Shown here in pieces: positions 11,688 through 49,200 of a stretch of DNA of 64,000 nucleotides. Each line of letters begins with the position of its first letter. The stretch's first letter is position 1. The translations under genes and the position numbers were made by a program. Origin of the DNA: Cristatella mucedo (Eukaryota > Bryozoa > Phylactolaemata > Cristatellidae); assembly GCA_009760855.2 (NCBI GenBank), contig WPIO01000003.1:6924001-6988000 (forward strand), read 5' to 3'. The notes under the pieces were generated by a model. That model was not told the DNA's origin, did not search any database, and worked only from the letters and a program-made list of their open reading frames with translations.

Positions 11688-11690
<3 letters not shown>
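11088..11690. other. GC-rich intergenic stretch, nothing recognised
   Basis: GC-rich DNA between the CCG and TC arrays. No exon, transposon or RNA gene could be supported. Confidence 0.35.

Positions 11691-11764
<74 letters not shown>
11691..11764. repeat. TC microsatellite
   Basis: Uninterrupted (TC)n of about 72 bp, followed by short tttctctg repeats. Confidence 0.97.
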
Positions 11765-11768
<4 letters not shown>

Positions 11769-11871
11769 CTCTGTTTCTCTTTCTCCGTCCACATCTTGAC
11801 TGTTTAGGTGCTTTGCTTAGAAAGCTCGGTTCTTCGCAGGTCAAGTGCGCTTCGAGTGCGATGACTGGTAA

Positions 11872-12562
<691 letters not shown>

Positions 12563-13530
12563 GCCAGCGGGGTTAAAAAAAAAGGTCAAGAACCCGGGAC
12601 AACGGCTACTCGGCCGACCGGTGCTTCGATTTGATTTAGAGCTGACCGTTCATCCGTCTATCTCGTCGGTCGCAAGTTTCCTCAGAGGTAACCGGAACGT
12701 ACCTTGTCTGGCGCCCAGGAATCAGGAAATGTCGCTTCGCATCCGCAAGTTATGTAATTTAACTTACCAAAAACCGGAAAGAGGATGGCGCTCATTGAGG
12801 CGGCTTGGAGTAAGAAGGCGGTTGCCACCGCCGCTGCCCCGCTCTCGCTGTTGATTTGCGCTGCGCCGTACTTTCTCTACGCACTGACAGGAGAGAGAAG
12901 GAGCCTCGGAGTCTCGGAGCCACCTAGTTTATTCGCTCCATTTTTCATTTTTTGGTTGTTTAATTCACCGGATCCGGTTAGGCCGGAAGCTGGGAGATCT
13001 AGCGAGTGCTCTGCCGTCGTTGTGCTTTTACTCCAGAAAGGTTTTCTTTCAAGACAGCCATTGTATTGCCTTTCACTCAGTGGTCGAGGATCTTCCCGTC
13101 TTTCGTGTGCGTTTCTTTTAGCAGAAACGCTGTTACCCATCTCTTACGGAAGTGAGGTATTGGGCTCCAAGTTTTCTACGCGCTTTCGCAATGATTGCAT
13201 CATAACCGATTTTCAATTTTGCTCTGGTCGCCGAGCTGGATTTCCAATGAACCACCTAAGATTTATAATTTAAAAACAATATAATCTGATTTTTCATGAA
13301 TTTATTAAAGATGCTACCGAGAACTTGCAGACAACGAAAGTTGCACAGGTGAGGGGCTGGCCGCCCACCGACTAGACAACAGTCTCGGAACAGCGACTGC
13401 ATTATTGCCGTGTTTACAGGAAGTTCGATTGATTACAGCGACCACAGTAACCCACTGTTCTAGCTAGACGCGCACGCCGGTTCTGCAAGCCAATCCTTCT
13501 GCCTGCAGTGTTTGCAAGCGGCATTCAACT
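12563..13530. other. POLR3E: intergenic / 5' region upstream of POLR3E
   Basis: No exon or element recognised at 12563-13370. The last 100-150 bases before the POLR3E start codon presumably carry its 5' UTR and promoter, but no core promoter motif can be assigned. Confidence 0.35.
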
Positions 13531-36717
<23,187 letters not shown>

Positions 36718-39700
36718 CCGTACACAAGACCCCTCGACCACATCTGCTAGGTTCCTTGCTACTTGAGAAAATCGCTCACAAGTTGAGGCCACCTATGACT
36801 ACCAGCTTCTTTTTTCGGTGTTTTGCAATCGCGTTTTTGGGATATACAGCTCGGCACATTTACGCCGAGCTGGAGGCACACTGGACCTTGTTAGGAGCTC
36901 GTGCTCCAATGCATATCCCAAAAATACTGCAGCCACAAAATTGCATTTTTGAAAAGCGAGCCTCACTTCAGCTCTGAAATTGACTGTTTACTGTAAACGC
37001 TGGCCATATTGGTTCAGTGTAAAGTTAGGCAGGAACAGCTGAGCTAAGCCATGATACAACTGCGGATCAGTGGTTTATTGATCTGCTGCAGCCAGACTCA
37101 TTTTCCGGATATCAATCAAGTGAGATTGGAGTTATCACATGGCAATACATTTTTTCGAATTGACAATTAGCAGTTTTGATGCACAGCTCGTTTTTCGTTT
37201 AGCCCTTTATCTTGCAGCCCACCTTTAGTGAAAGTATATATATATATATATTTATGAGCTGTCAGGTCCTGGACTCAATGGGCCGTACTGCACCAGCCAG
37301 TCAGCAACCATCGTCATTCTGCGTTAAAATCACACTTTCCTTATTCGATTAAACCTTTCTCCAATTCGCATCACTCCACAACAGCAATGATCGGCACTTA
37401 AGTAACTTATCAGTATCAGCCCAAAATCGGTGAGCTTCATATGGCCTGATATATTTGATATACAAGCAATGTCAGTTGGTGTTTCTTGATTTCACAAGCA
37501 GCGTTGTTTTCGAATCAAGGAGGTATGCTATCATAATTTAATTAGAAACTTCACCGCTGGACTGTAAGCAAAGCCAAATGGTTGGTAAGTGTTGTGAAAA
37601 GCCGGCAGATAGTTTCAACTTATCTGGGTCTGTTTTACAATTTAAAAACAAATCTAAGTAATCTATATAGCACCCGATGAGAACTTAATCTCCGTCCAGC
37701 TGCTTAACGTATGCTCGATTCACAAATGGCTTGACCCCATGACCTTGGTGGTCAAAGAGTAGCACCTTACCCCAGGGTCGACCGATTGGAGCATGCACTG
37801 TGTAAGCTTAGTGTGAGTGACTCACCAAGATTCGTCCGTAAGGAATTACAATAGAAATCGTAAATGATAAAAAGTGTGCCAACTTCATTAAACTTGGGGC
37901 CTCATAATTGCTAAAACTGGTGTATTTTCAACGTACCGGTAAAGACGGCAGCAGACTATGCATACGTTGGATTTTCTTGATTGAATGCTGATGAGATTGT
38001 CAGAGCAAACGACGAAGATCAGCAAAAAGGTTTGTCTGCTTAGTTGACGTGAACAGTGGCAGAAGGTGGTGCAGACAAACTCCCATTTATTTCAAACCAG
38101 GAAACCGGACCAGAGAGATAGCCACGTTGGCTCTCACGCCCGTAAAGTGTCTCAGTAGCTCCATAGTTGTCGGAAGAGGCTGGCCTGTCGAGCAGATCCA
38201 GAGCCGCCATTAGACACTGATCTAGCTGTTGCTTTCTGCCTTCCCGCCAATAAGGAATGTGACACAATCTAGTTCTTTAAAAAAAACGATGGTCCTCTGG
38301 CTTAGAGTAGAAGCTTCGTCTTCTCGACTCATTGCATCTTCTTCCCCATCGAGACCTTTGTTTAGATAGTGTTCGGCAGTTTCCATTGACTAATGCGTAT
38401 TACCAGGTCAGACAAAAACTCATAAGACTCAATATGGTCATTAATGATTGATGTTTACAAGTGGATTAGATTAAGTATGAACCGCGGTTGTAGTTAGCAG
38501 TGGTTGAAAAGCACACTTTACTTCGCCCGATGTGCCACACGATTTGTCGTCTCGGAAACTTACTGACTTATTGCAATTTACATCAGTCTTTACATGGCCT
38601 CAGGCCTTTCCAGAATAGCTCATTTCTTTTGCTTAAGGACTTTAGACAGCAAGCCTTTTGCTCTAAGGCCCCCAGGAAGTGTAGTTCTTATCACACGAGT
38701 TATTCGCAACCGTGCAAGATTGTATCCACCTGAAGGTGACCCATTTCCTCTTGCCTAAACACTTTTTGCTTCGACTTCTAGCGATCAGGAATCCTCAATC
38801 GTAGCAAGCTGTTAGACCAACCTATGGGGATGAGTAAATGAAGCTGAATTAACTAAAATGAAATATGCTGTATTGAAACAATGCAAGTTCTTAAGACAAG
38901 CTAGTTGAAGCGTCATAAACTAGAGCAAAATATTTGCAGCACAGTCTAGTTCAAATGACATCTTTAGCATCAGCACGAGTTTGTTGGCTACTCATCGCCG
39001 TCTATATTTTGGTAGTAATTATTGAAAATATTCTCTGAAATGACTTAGACATCTTTACAGCTCGCTTGGTACCGATTGGAGATTGTAATATAATCTTGGA
39101 CACCAGGTCTTAGTTTCTGTTGAACCAACATCCCATTAGAGAGGTACCACAGACGGTAATTGAAAGCTTTCGATGTTTCTCGGACTTGCTCATTTAACAG
39201 TGCCTTTTTCTATTAGATAACTCGTCGTCGTGTCCCCTGCGAGTGAGAACCGAGCAGACGGATTGGCAGTGTTGCAGCTTGCCCGCGCAAAGCGTCCGCA
39301 GGCTATGCGGCCGTTTTTTGCACATAAAAAATGCTACACCACACCCAACCCCACCTTAAAGTGTCCGCCTATACGGCTTGGTCTAATTCAACCTCATGCA
39401 GTAGAGAGCTGTCTTCTGAGCTGCTCAGCAGCTACTTCTAGCTGCAGAGCTTCTATTTGACCAGAGAGAGAAAGAGCACTTCGGCAGTTAGGTGGCTCGT
39501 CCCGTGACTGCGTCGTTCGAGGTTTATTGCACGGGACGTTTTACCGTGGCATGCGCCCGTGTGCATGTCCCATGGTGAGCGCAGTACAGCCGACCGCGGC
39601 CAAGGGCACGCCCCATCCGTCGTCCAGCGCCCCAACTCTCGTAAACGGAAGTTGGTAGGCGTCGCTAGGGTCTCGCGGAGAGTCGCTACCGCGGGATCGT

Positions 39701-40138
39701 AACGGCCGAATACAGTCAAATTTATGTGCCTGTCGCTCTACTTCTCGCGATACGGCTACAATCTTTCAAAGTGAGGCCGGATGAAAGCTGAAGGAGTTGG
39801 TGCGCTCGCCGCTGCGCGAGCCAGAAAAAGCAGCCTCAGTAGAGGAGCGTGTCCGGTGGGAATGCAGCAACTAGCGAGCCTGCTTCGTCGCCTAGGCAAC
39901 GCTACGGTGCTCGTGCACCAATTTAGAGCTCAGAGACTGCGTTGGAGGTAAGATTTAGTAAGAATTGGCAATATTTAGGCTGGTTTAAGTCTCGAGCAAA
40001 AGCAGGCATGACTGCACCGTGTTAATGGCAACAAGGGGGACCGGGCGCTTGGCAGTTGACTGCAATGCCACAGCCGTCATCTGACCAGGATATGACCTTC
40101 ACATTGAGCGGTTGGTGACGACCGCCGGCCGGAACGAA
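36718..40138. other. intergenic region between POLR3E and ABHD12
   Basis: It contains the POLR3E 3' UTR (its end is not definable; a possible ATTAAA-type signal lies near 37346) and the ABHD12 upstream region. A 9-bp-arm hairpin (36847-36872) and a short AT run (37234-37250) are present. No gene or transposon recognised. GC content rises from about 39480 toward ABHD12 exon 1. Confidence 0.4.
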
Positions 40139-41316
40139 ATGAGCAAGCGGAGGCAGGCGTCGGAGGGATTAGGGAAAAATAATGAGGAGGTGTCGCAGCC
40201 CGTCGCGAGTGGCAAAGTGCTAACTGGAAGTTTCGAGTCACACGTCTCCGCTTCAGGAAAAAGCGCTCCCGCAAGAAAGCGCGACTCCCGCGGTGCGCGC
40301 TTGCCGACGTCGAGCGACAGTAAAGAGGGCGGCTATTCGCTGCGGTAAGGTGCTCCTTATTGCACGTGCAATTAAAGGCTAGCTCGTGCTTATCCTACCT
40401 TCGGTCGCGGTATTTCCGGTGCGCCCGCTCGGTTGCGGTTCCCGGCACTACGCGACCACCGCCATTTAGGCTGTCGAGGTTTTTCGCCACCGAGTGGCAG
40501 GCAGCGCGCCAGGAATGACTGGCTGAGCGGGGCGTTCGCTTCAGTCGGCGTGACTTGCCGGGTCTCTGCCCTCTGTCCCTCGACCGCCGCCGGGTGGGAA
40601 AAGGCGACTGAGTGAGCGGCTGACGCCGCCTCCTTGTCCCCTGCTCTCCTGTTGTGGTGCCATTCTTTATCGCTTCCTCCATCGCGACGCCGTTACCTGA
40701 GAGCGGCCGCAGAGGGTCTTAGCGCTGCCAGAGTGGTGAGACTGCGGAGCCCCGCTCCGGACGGGCGCCAGCCATTAGCCAGGTTGTTGCTGCCTGCTAC
40801 CGAACCGCGTCGGATGTGTGCAGCCGTTCAGCGGCGCTTCGTCTGAAAAATTAGCAGCAGCGTGCACGCTACCGCGAAGTTTTCTATAGAGGCCGCGAGT
40901 CTCGATGCTGCTAGAAATAAGAGTCGACTCGCCTCCCGGTAGACCCGCAATACCCGAGCATATCCACGTCTTCCGGCGTGCTGTCGTACTTGGTTGGAGT
41001 GCCAAAGGTACGATCGTGTGAGAGTCGCGCTTGCTATTTTTATTCTGCGGGGATCGCACGCGCTTGTTTTCTGGTGTCGACCGTCGTCATACGTCGTCGG
41101 CGTTATCTGATTGACCGACATTTTGACACATTGACCGACGAATGACCTTTTGTTCGTTATCGATCTTGGGGTGAAAGTCCGCATGCTGGTCACAGCATTT
41201 GCTGGGTCCCTGCGAATGAACGTGTGCAGACCATGGCCGCCCCGGGCCCCGACGTGCGCTTGCTGGAGGCAGATTCTAAGGAGGGCAGTAAGTGGGCTTC
41301 CCCCGGCACACCAGTC

Positions 41317-41372
<56 letters not shown>

Positions 41373-43563
41373 GTGTGTGTGTGCGCGCCCGAGTCCTTAG
41401 TGTAGAGGCTGCCGGACTTGATGTGGAAAAGCCAAGCCACAGAAGCTGCCGCGCCCCGCCAAACTGTCTCCTCTCTGTCAGAGGTTGAGTAGCTGCTTGC
41501 TGCTCGTCGTTTGGCGGCAGTTTTTTGGCTCTCTTGAACGTGGCAAAAGCTGATAAAGTAGCCATCGCAGCAAGGTCGTTTTCTCATTCACAGGGCATGG
41601 CATTAATGCCTGCCGGCTCTCTCTCTTCTTGGTGAGCCGTGATGTCGCACTAGGTAACCCACGACCTCGGGACCGAGGTCGTGGGTTCGAATCCTGCGGT
41701 GGGCGATCCTGTGTCGCTACTGCAAGCGGTGGTGATAGCCTTAAATGCTCTTCTGTCGCTATACAAATGAGGCTGTTGAATCAGCTAGTATTTAATTTAA
41801 TTTTTAATTCTTCCGATCCTGCTCAGCGTCAAAGGTTTCACTTGTTCATGTGACTCGCCTGTCTTGTCTTTTGCGAGCTTTCGTTAGAGTGCATGCCTAA
41901 AGTGAAGTAAGTAAAAGTTTTCAGTCAGCTGATTTAAGAGCCTCATTTATATGGCAGAAGAAGAGGCGTAACGGCTCTCACCAACGCCATGCAGTAGGCA
42001 ATACATGACTCGAACTGTTGGACTCGAACCCACGACCTGGGTCGTGAGGTACGAGCACCCGACCCACTGGATCACGACAACCAGTCAGGGGCCAGTGGGA
42101 CATGCCCCCTGTGCGTGACTCTGCCGACCTGCTGTCAGAGCTCGCTCGGTTCCGGCGGTGTGCAGGAAGCATATTTAGGCAGGGAACTTTGGGCGGCAAA
42201 CTAGTTGCTGTACACTATAGCTAGTGTTGGACACTGGACACCTGTAACCATCTGTGACTGTCTAATAGACTGCTCGTCGCAATGGATATCGAGTCGCTGG
42301 ATTATGGAGTCAACGAGCGCTCGTTGCTGCTGCCGTGTCTCTGCTACTGTCAGCTCACACCTACAAGTCGTCAGCAGCGGTGTTGCAAGGCTTGCGGATT
42401 TCGTGCATATTTGTAGCGCATCGGACTTGCATCGTCACGAGAGCTGTGTTTGCAGCCTAGTGACATTTAGTGCTTTAGTTTTTTAGTGACATTTAGTGCC
42501 ACATTAGTGCTGGTAGCGCTACAGCCTCATTTATATTGTGGTTCAAGAGCCATAACGGCTATTATAATCAGTTGAAGTGGGCGATAAAGGGTTGCTGCCT
42601 GCAGGACTAAAACCCTTGACCTGGGTCGTGAAGTGCAAGAAGCATATCCCTGGAGCAACAAACAGGTTACAACAGGCTCAGGAGTGATGTAAACGATGAA
42701 TTGCATCATGTGGAGACATATAGGCATGGTAATGATGAGGTATGAATATAGAAATGGACCAACTCTAGCAATTTCAAGGTGCATACCTGCCATTTTAAAA
42801 GTACCACTGCCTTTCCACAATCAAGCCTTGAAGATCAACATGATGAAAGTTTTTCTGTGCAAGAGAGTGGGCAAGATCCACAAAGCCACACGGATTAAGT
42901 GGGCCTATGACCTTCCGGCCTGTTTTATTTTCTCTTTTTGGTTAAGCGAGTGCGAACCGTTGGTGTGGCAGCGGCGGCAGCAAAGCGATTCTGCTAGAGG
43001 TGCTCTGCTAGTCCTTCAGAATGAACGTTTGCTTTGGAGCGAGGAGAGGGAAGATTGTGTCAGGTATAGTGCTTGGCTGAGTACTCTAGGATGAGCTCCA
43101 TAGGCACCGCTAGGACTGACGTCTGCTGAAGATGCCTGCACTGAGTTTAGGAAGGCCGGCTTGGCTGCAGTGGTGCAAGGTGGCGGGCAAGTGCCCCCCC
43201 CCCCTCCTCAAGCATGGGAGATCGACCTGGGCTGCACGTGTATCACGTAGCGTAGGGGGTGGGGTGGGGGGCTAGAGCTAGAGCATTGGCAGCCCGGTAG
43301 GGGCAGCCTGCTTAAATACTCAAATAGCAACCGCCGGGTGGATGTCGAGTAAGCACTATGATTAGACGCTATCATTTTATAATTACTATCGGGTCTTGGC
43401 CTTACATTAAGATCGTGGCGCCCCACGTGTTCCGAGCTTGCTCAGTCATTGGAAGCCACTACAGGTAGAGTAATTACCAGACAAACGGTGTGGCATCTTG
43501 TTTCCAGCATACTCAAAGCATCTAGAAAGAGATTTAGTGCTAAAAGGGGTGTTAAACAAGTGT

Positions 43564-43601
<38 letters not shown>

Positions 43602-46123
43602 CATTACTATAGCTCAGCTGGGCATGCGATTCGAACGACTCTGCTCGGCTCAAGATATAAATAAGGCACAGCTTTTTGTGTGCCCTTGTGCAGGCTGGTT
43701 ACACGGGTTACACTGGTTACACGGGTTACACTGGTTACACGGGCTCAGGAGTACGAGTGATGACCAACGGTCAGTTGTTTATGCTGACTTACATAAGCCT
43801 CGAAGCTATTGGCAGAAAGCCATAACCGGAAAGAGGTCACCCCTGCTTGACCTTTGCCAGCAGTTTAGAGGTGTTGCACATAGTTCGTTGGCATTTCCGT
43901 TCCGATGTACACGGTTTCCTCCTTATGTAGCCCGATAGTGCTTTTTAGCTGTTTTGGCTCGGCATCTGTGGATAGCAATATTCGCCTGCTGCAGCTCTAC
44001 GGTCTTCTCGTTTGCAGGTCGTGTGCTCGCCTCAGTGGCCGTGTCCTGCTGAAGGCCACCGTGTGGATTCTGGTCCTATTTTGCATCGTGTTCCCAATTT
44101 TGGTGAAACTATTTCCTTCGCTTCCGAAGGAAATCGTCTATTTGAACGCAGGTCAGCTTGCACCACGGCTGCCGCCCTGGCTGCTGCTAGCTGGCACATC
44201 CAGTAGCCGTGATGGCGCTGCCTAGAGCCTACGTCATGAGCATGCCTGGAAACATGCCATGCGCAGAACCACAGCTGCTGCTACCACAGCTGTAGCTGAA
44301 GCTGCGGTGCCACGGCTGCAGCCGGTGCCGCAGCCACGGTTTCAGCAGCCACGTCAGTAGCAGCAATCGAGGCAGCTGCTACTGCATCGTCCACGGCATT
44401 CTCTCTTGTAGTAAAGATACCCTGGCATGTCTCACTTGCCGACCCACAAACGGCTGGTATTGACGGGACGCTGAATTTCCGCCTGATCACCGAAATGGAC
44501 ATCGTCGTCGGAGTGTGGTAGGTCTGCTGCCGGCTGGATTGTGCGATTGCGCTTCGTGCGGCCACTCTTCAGTGCCTCTGCTCATTGCAGCGTGGCACCG
44601 CCCACTGATCGCTGTAGGCACGTGCTGCCGACAGAGCTGCTGGCCGATGGGCGGCCACCAGAGAGCAGCTCCTACGAGGCTCTCCTGGCCTCGGGACATC
44701 CCGTGATACTCTACTGTCACGGCAACACCGGCACCAGGTTGGTTGCTGCAGAAGATGCCACGCATTCCTCCTGGCCTCTCCACAGTATCTTATCGTATTG
44801 TCACGTAGAGCTGGCTGGCTAGCTAGCTAACTAGCAGCATGCCGATAGCCGGCCTAGACTCACCGATGTGGCATCTGCCCTGGTACTTAGCTTGACGTCA
44901 TAGCTGCAGCAATTGATGGTTGGTAGGATGCTGCTAGGCAACCGTTGACTGCAGTGATCCTTCAGCCATCGAAAGGCACCACGTTAGTGGACGTGCCCCA
45001 GTCTGTAGCGGCTTGGAACTGCCGCGATGGGGCAGGCTTGTTGCTGGCTCGAGGCTCGTGTTACACTTACTCACGTATTAGGGATATATAGTGTGCCGTT
45101 GTACGTTTGATTTTCCGGGTATAGATTTGTACACCACGGTTTGTACACCCATGTTTTGCGTTGCTGGATTCTTTTCACAAAAAAAGATGGAGCGAGTTTT
45201 TAATGTAAACTGCTCTAGCAGGGACTGGTGGGCGACTGGCCATGGATCTGCCGTGTCGTCCTCGAAGGTAAAAAGGCCGAGTGAACAAGAGCAGAGGTCG
45301 GATCTTCATTTGAAGCCGTCTCGGCAATTATTCGGACTAATAGAGATAAGGAATAAGTATTGTCTGCACCTGCAGCCAATGGCGATTTTTATGACATGCC
45401 AAAGGTGCTCCCTCGCTCACCCATTCAGGTCAGGTGGCACTAATAATTTGTTTGTTAACTCAAGCGTTGGCTGCACTCGTTCTCTTCCACCTCGAAAAGA
45501 GTCTGTCTGGCAGGCGAGCTGGCACTCAGATAGCCGCCCGGAATTCAGGCCGTCTTGCTGTTTTATCCCACCCACCTTTGTTCAGCTTGCTTGCTTTCAT
45601 TTAGCAGCAGCTAGTTTGCAACTGTAGGTAGCGCTGCTCTCACGAGAGCAGCTGGGCTGCTTGCTGCTCGTCGTTTGATCGCTCGACCAGCGGCTGCCTC
45701 GAGCTGAGCTCAAGAGCTGAGGAGCCGCTGCGCACCGAGAGGCTACTGCCTCGCACGACTCTCTTTTTTTTAGAGCTTCGTACCATCGAGTTGAGCTATA
45801 CAAGGTGCTTGCAGCGGAAGGATATCACGTCGTCACGTTTGACTATCGCGGTGAGCCTTGGGCTGCTGGGGATTGCAGACTAGCAGTGGCTCTTGACTAG
45901 CGAGGGCCCCATCTCGTCAAGCTGATCGGGCCGTCTAGGAATCGCTCGCATAGCTTTGCCTTGCACGAAGGTGCCGATCGGTCACTGGTCACTGGGTGCC
46001 GTGCTTCGTTTTGAACCTGTCGTTATTGCCGTGGGTCGTTTTGAGCTTGACGAAAAAGCGACCCTTCACCCGTGACCCATGCTAATGGTGTGCAGGGACA
46101 ATGAAGTGTGCATTCTCTCTTTA

Positions 46124-46209
<86 letters not shown>

Positions 46210-49200
46210 ATTGACGTTACCATCCGCTGTGCCTCGCGGCTGCGTCAATTGCCAGCTCATTTTGAGCCGTCACGGTGCACGAGGAGGTCGGGTCTAGAGG
46301 CGCTGACAGAGAATGCCGTGTGGTACGCGCTGTTGATCGTGCGACAGTGGAATGGGCAACTGTCGTGACAGGCAGGCACCCAGCTATACTGTGCTGTGTA
46401 ACTTTTTGGCCATTCGGTTTGCTGGCTGCTTCTTCTGAAACCGGAGGTCAAAGGCCATGCGTGCATCGTGTTGGTTGCCAGCCTAGTTGTTTAACAGGTT
46501 TTGGCGACTCTACTGGCTCACCGACGTCGGAGAGCGGAGTCGTGCACGATGCCAAGTTCATGTACAGATGGGTGAAGCAGAGGAGTGGCAGCTCCCCGGT
46601 GTACGTCTGGGGCCACTCGCTGGGCACCGGGTAAGCAGCCATTGCTCTTCGTGTCGCGTTGTTGCATCTCTGAGCCCCTTCCCTGTGCAGTCGTGATTCT
46701 GTTATGCCTAGCAGAGGTGATAACACAATGACAAGTGGAACTTAAACCAAGTAAGATGCAGCTTCATGTCGACCATGCGTCGGTGGCAAACTGAAGATGA
46801 GAGATCGTTGTAGTCCGCAACTTTTTCAAATCGTTCGTATAATGCACTGGCCCATCAGACTGCAAATGTGTGTTCGAAAATTGTCGACCGAGTTTCTTAC
46901 ATTTTCTTCATAGTTACGGCAGTCGCCTGATAACCGGACTTATTTCTTCGGTTTTTCATCATGTCCCTTGGCACTTTTTAACATATGAAGTCCAAAAGAG
47001 TTTTCATATGTTGAGTCGGGGAATTTTAGACATTGCTCATGGTTTTGAACGATGTCACAGTAGAGTTATTGTAGTGCCATTTGGCAAGACTGTGACAATG
47101 GTCAGGTCTTTATCCCAAGTTCGAATGGGAGGGCCTTTTGGATGTTTGATTTAAGCCAAATAATATGCCTTTATTGGTTCGTAACACATTCCGGCTACTG
47201 CTAACTATCAGAAAAAATAAGGATATCAAAACTTTGTTTACTACATTATTCCATCCAGCCAACTCAACGTCGTCCATATAGAGTTGCTTGACTGAAATGC
47301 CCATGACAAAAATATCCGGTTCCATTTGGCCCAGACCTACTGTGTCCCTGTGAATAGCGTCTGGTGTGCTTATCTATCTTTAGCAAGGGAGATTCTTACA
47401 TCTTACTCTCTTGGTCCTTTGGGGTTCCACGTTATGCTCTCGGGTGCTCTCCCGGCTTTCAGGACATTCAGGCTTATAATATACCGTAGCAATTAGACCT
47501 CTATATCGATTCCTACCACGTGCCACGTGTCCTCCTCTTTCTAGCAGCTGCAGGCACATTCTGTCGCCTGCCTTGATAGGTCTCGCTGACAGTCCAATAG
47601 AAAGAAGCCGTCTCGTGAGAATCCGTGCGAATCCTGAGCAGATGCCCTTTGCTCCTGGGCAATTCGGGTCGCCTTTGGCATGTCCGTGGTATTGAGGCCA
47701 AGATGGCAATCACCGGGGCACATCACCACACTGTTCAACGTGTCAACGAATCAGCTAATCCGGATTTATGAAAATACCCAGCTTGGCACGAAGTAGTGGT
47801 CTCGATGTTAAGTGGTGGTTTGGCGGCATAGTAAAAGCAATAGGCCGAGGAAACACACGCGTATCGCTGACCTTTCGCAACGAGTGGAGGTCGAAGTGGG
47901 AAGGCTCATCTGGACGGGCGTCGGCGAACCTGTCCACGTGGACTTGACCCAGCCTAGCTCGCTCGCCAAATCGTCCGAGCCTGACTTGCATCGAAGAGCA
48001 ACAGGCCAGTTTTGCAGTGTGGCATTCATTCGGGAGTGCCGAGCCAGCTGAGTGCGTGCACCAGCCCTACAGTCACCATGTCAGCCTCGTCAGGCTCTAG
48101 TGGCTCTCCGTCTTAGCTGGCAGTGGAGGTCGGAGTGCATGCTGCCGCTGGCACCACTCGTGGACGGTTGGACCACTGTCGCCGGTTGCCTAGCGTTCGC
48201 CGGCGAAACAGAGCCCGCCTCGGTTGCAAGCTGCCGAGAGTGCTTTGTTGCTTTTGTTGCTTCCTAGTCGTGCACGCTGTGCACGATGAGTCCTCATCCC
48301 GCCTAAATAGTTGTCCCTGGAAAGGCGGCGGGGCACGGCGGGTAGCGGCGGTGGTGCGGCTGCCGCTGCACTCCAGTGTCTCTATGCTACTTGGGCGACC
48401 TTCGGCCTGAGCTCCAGGTCTTTTTCCGTGCAGCATTGCAACCAAAGCCGTGAAGGAGCTGCTCGCCGAGGGCGCACAGCCACACGCGCTCGTGCTCGAG
48501 TCGCCGTTCAACAGCATCGCCGACGCTGCTCTGCATCACCCGTTTGCACTCGTGAGTCGCATGCTCACTCAGCTCACTCTGCAATCTGACTCTGCTCTTG
48601 ACTTCCAGTCGTGACTGGTTCCAGGCTCTTGCTTGACTACTTCTGCCAGCTGAGTTACTACTGATTAGGCTCGTATGTGCGCATATATATGTATGTATAT
48701 ATAGGTATATATATGTATATCTATGTGTATATGTGTGTGTGTGTGCGCGTGCGTGCGTGCATATGCACACGTGCACTCGCACACGTGCACTCGCACACGT
48801 GCACACACACACACACACACCATGTGCGCGGGCTCGTGCGGGCCTGTCAAAGGAACTCACACTAATTGCACTAGTTGACACCATGACAGGCAACTGGAAT
48901 CCCTCCTCTCTCCCATTCCCCAATCTTGTGGTTCAGTAGTTCGCAGGTGTCGTCTGTTCAAGGAAGTGGGTGCTACTCGCGATGGAGGCAGCAGTAGTCG
49001 AGGCTCGAGTGTCTGTACATGCGTTTGCCTTGCAGCCGTTCCGCATGCTCTGGTGGTTCGACGACGTATTCATTGCCGGAATTCATGCCAGCGGGATCTA
49101 CTTGCAGAGTGACGAGAAGTAAGTATACGGACGTACATGTATGGCTGCTATAATCAGCTGCTCTGTTCGGTTGTCATGTGTGCCGAGACTGTGACGCTGT

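Larger units (their letters stand above)
42670..44017. other. rest of ABHD12 intron 1
   Basis: Holds a C-run (43192-43206), G-rich DNA near 43255-43270, a LINE 3'-tail fragment (43480-43605) and an 18-bp tandem repeat (43695-43742). No exon is supported. Confidence 0.4.

Noticed and set aside
42282-42416. Open frame starting [14 protein letters not shown] as ABHD12 first exon
   Set aside because: It lacks a donor in the phase required by exon 2. The frame at 40139-40344 ends in a GTAAGG donor with the exact phase needed.
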